64,000 nt of DNA, from contig CM036252.1 of NCBI GenBank assembly GCA_020698575.1, positions 7,949,178-8,013,177 on the forward strand, read 5' to 3'. Numbering within the stretch: the first letter of the stretch is position 1; the number at the start of each line of letters is the position of its first letter. The notes below the pieces were generated by a model that did no database searches, was not told the DNA's origin, and worked only from the letters and a program-made list of their open reading frames with translations. The DNA comes from Bostrychus sinensis (Eukaryota > Chordata > Actinopteri > Gobiiformes > Eleotridae). A program made the translations under genes and the position numbers. This document shows positions 62,191-64,000 of the stretch, piece by piece.

Positions 62191-64000
62191 CCAAGGCCGA
62201 GTCGAGACCAAGACACTGGCAAACCAAGACCAGGTTGAGACCGAACCAAAAATGAACTAACAATAAAAAAGTTAAGAAAAAAGTGGTTCAGATACATGAA
62301 TGATTATTTTTAACAGTAGCGTGTGATGACTTTTTCAAGTAGGCAAGCAGACACCTTGACTTAATTAACTTTTTTATGACAACATTTTTATTTAATTATA
62401 ATTTATGATGAGTGACATTACAGCCTTACAGATGAGGGAGGCCTGTTCATCAACACACACACTGAGATCGACACTAGACTAATGGATAGACTATGTTTTG
62501 CACGGAGCTCGAAATGGACGGCTGTGACTTAAATGTGAAAACATTAGAGTTATCGTGAAACAAAATTTTGTTTTAAGTCTATTTCAGGCGAGAACTTTAT
62601 TACTCTAATGTTAAATATGTGCTCCGTTTACAAAGAAAGGGCCTACTTGAGAATTTTGTTTCCGAAAGTCCGTCCGTGCAGCACCTCCAAGCACTATCTT
62701 ACCCAGAGGAAGCAGCTCAACCTCGGCTTGCAGTTTGGAAGTTTGCTGCTGGCTCTGGTGACTTCTATTGTGGTAGAAAAGATACAGTGTCTGTTTAAAT
62801 CTGACAGACCACCGTTGTGTTACACACCCATAAAAGCTATTGTTTATTGGGCAAGTCTGGAAAAAAATAGAGATTTGATCCGGAAAGTCTGTCCGTGGAG
62901 CACCTCTGACATCAGCGGGGCAGAGCGCTCACATACACCGAAGTTTGCCGCTGGCTGTCAAGACTTTACATTGTAAACAGAAGAAGAATCTCTGGGCAGA
63001 AAGAAAGGAGATCCTCCTTAACAGACTATAAGTACAGTTTTGTTGTAAGTTTACAGTATTGTTGATAGCTGTCTTCCAAACGACAGGCCGGGCTGCAGCT
63101 GCTTTTGTCGGTGTATGTGAGCGCTCAAGATCAAAACCAAGTACAACTGCAGCCGAGCCCAAGACGAGACCAAGACTGTAAAAAAATTGTCTCAGGCGCC
63201 ACAACACTGCCTGGTTGTAAACTTGAGTTATTGTACGACACACATATAAATCCATCCATCTCTGTCTAAAGCCCCTAACCCCACCCTTCTCTCCACAAAA
63301 ATTTTACATCTTCTGAAATACTCCTGCCTCCTCATCCTTCCTGCCCGTCCCTTCCTGCCTTAGTCTTGTTGTATTCTTAGGATCTCTGTAAATTTCTGCA
63401 GATTTTATTGGTCGTTTCCACTGGAGTTTTCTTGGGACAGGGAGTGGTGACGGTGACTCAGAGGGCAGTAACTGTGTCCTATAGGAGCTGTAGTTTTTTA
63501 AGGTTTCCCTGAAAAACCGTTAAACCTGGGAATTGACGTAAAAGAGCGGGACATTATTCAACTAGTCCCAGTTGAAATAATGCACGTTTTTACCGTTTCC
63601 TTAAACCTATGTGACAAATGTGTGTCCTCCATAAACACGTCTGTCTGGTGTCATCAAAGAATTAAACAGAAGTCGTATCTGCTGCAAAAAGTTATTTTTG
63701 CACCCTTACTAATGTTTTGTCAGGATTAACCAATTATACTATTATTCGCAAATATAAACGTCATAATAGGTTAACTGTAAGAATTTTAGAAGCTATGGTA
63801 TCTTGTGCATCACTTCTTCCATCCACTACTTGGTTTTCCTCTACTCGGTTCTACCCGCTTTGTTAAATTTTCCATTAGGCAACTGTACTTTTTTGGTACC
63901 TGCTCAGCCGAGGTTTCAACCGAGACAAACCAGTACTAAAATGTGACGTTGACAGATTGCTCTTTTCTCTGGCTTTGCGGGTGACAAAAAAAACAAACAA
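62191..64000. other. intron 6, right end of window
   Basis: An inverted pair, GAGCGCTCACATACACCGA (62927) versus TCGGTGTATGTGAGCGCTC (63108), encloses about 160 bp. A partial direct repeat, GTCCGTCCGTGCAGCACCTC (62670) versus GTCTGTCCGTGGAGCACCTC (62887), precedes it. No exoc6b exon recognised up to the end. Confidence 0.5.

Noticed and set aside
44821..64000. Search for exoc6b exon 7 (segment after GETAIRQ, expected Gln-rich start)
   Set aside because: No matching acceptor plus coding segment was seen; the exon presumably lies beyond the window.

Overview
This window looks like nuclear DNA from a ray-finned (teleost) fish. It has multi-exon genes with GT-AG introns, a CpG-rich first exon, and a very high load of fish-type DNA transposons (Tc1, hAT, pogo-like), LINE fragments (Rex3/RTE-like, L2-like, L1-like), tRNA-derived SINEs and minisatellites. 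I see no bacterial, phage or CRISPR content. The species cannot be fixed from the sequence alone.

Two protein genes are supported, both on the + strand. The first (about 4.8-18.6 kb) is an Fc-receptor-like immunoglobulin-superfamily receptor. It has a split signal peptide, five Ig-like exons, a transmembrane exon and tyrosine-bearing cytoplasmic exons, one with an ITIM-type motif. A tandem duplication of a two-exon unit made the fourth and fifth Ig exons. Ig exons 3, 4 and 5 each carry frameshifting insertions. All exons are phase 1-1, so skipping them would leave an intact two-Ig-domain inhibitory receptor. The introns hold a Tc1 element whose inverted repeats are almost identical, plus a hAT element, several MITEs, a foldback element and a 42-bp minisatellite.

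The second gene is the 5' part of exocyst complex component 6B (exoc6b, Sec15-like). Exon 1 lies in a GC-rich island at about 22.6-23.0 kb and exons 2-6 fall at 35.8, 37.4, 39.9, 40.1 and 44.6 kb. Together they encode 215 clean, in-frame residues. The rest of the gene lies past the right edge, and 44.8-64 kb appears to be intron.

Layout: 0-4.8 kb, minisatellites and MITEs; 4.8-18.9 kb, Fc-receptor-like gene; 18.9-22.5 kb, MITE cluster including a near-perfect 235-bp-arm palindrome; 22.6-64 kb, exoc6b and its introns. The introns contain several hAT elements with 8-bp target duplications, pogo-like elements, long hairpins and tandem arrays. No concerted novel system is evident. The most notable points are the decay or skipping pattern of the receptor, transposon-seeded minisatellites, the palindrome, and exoc6b intron 2, which is almost wholly one mobile element.
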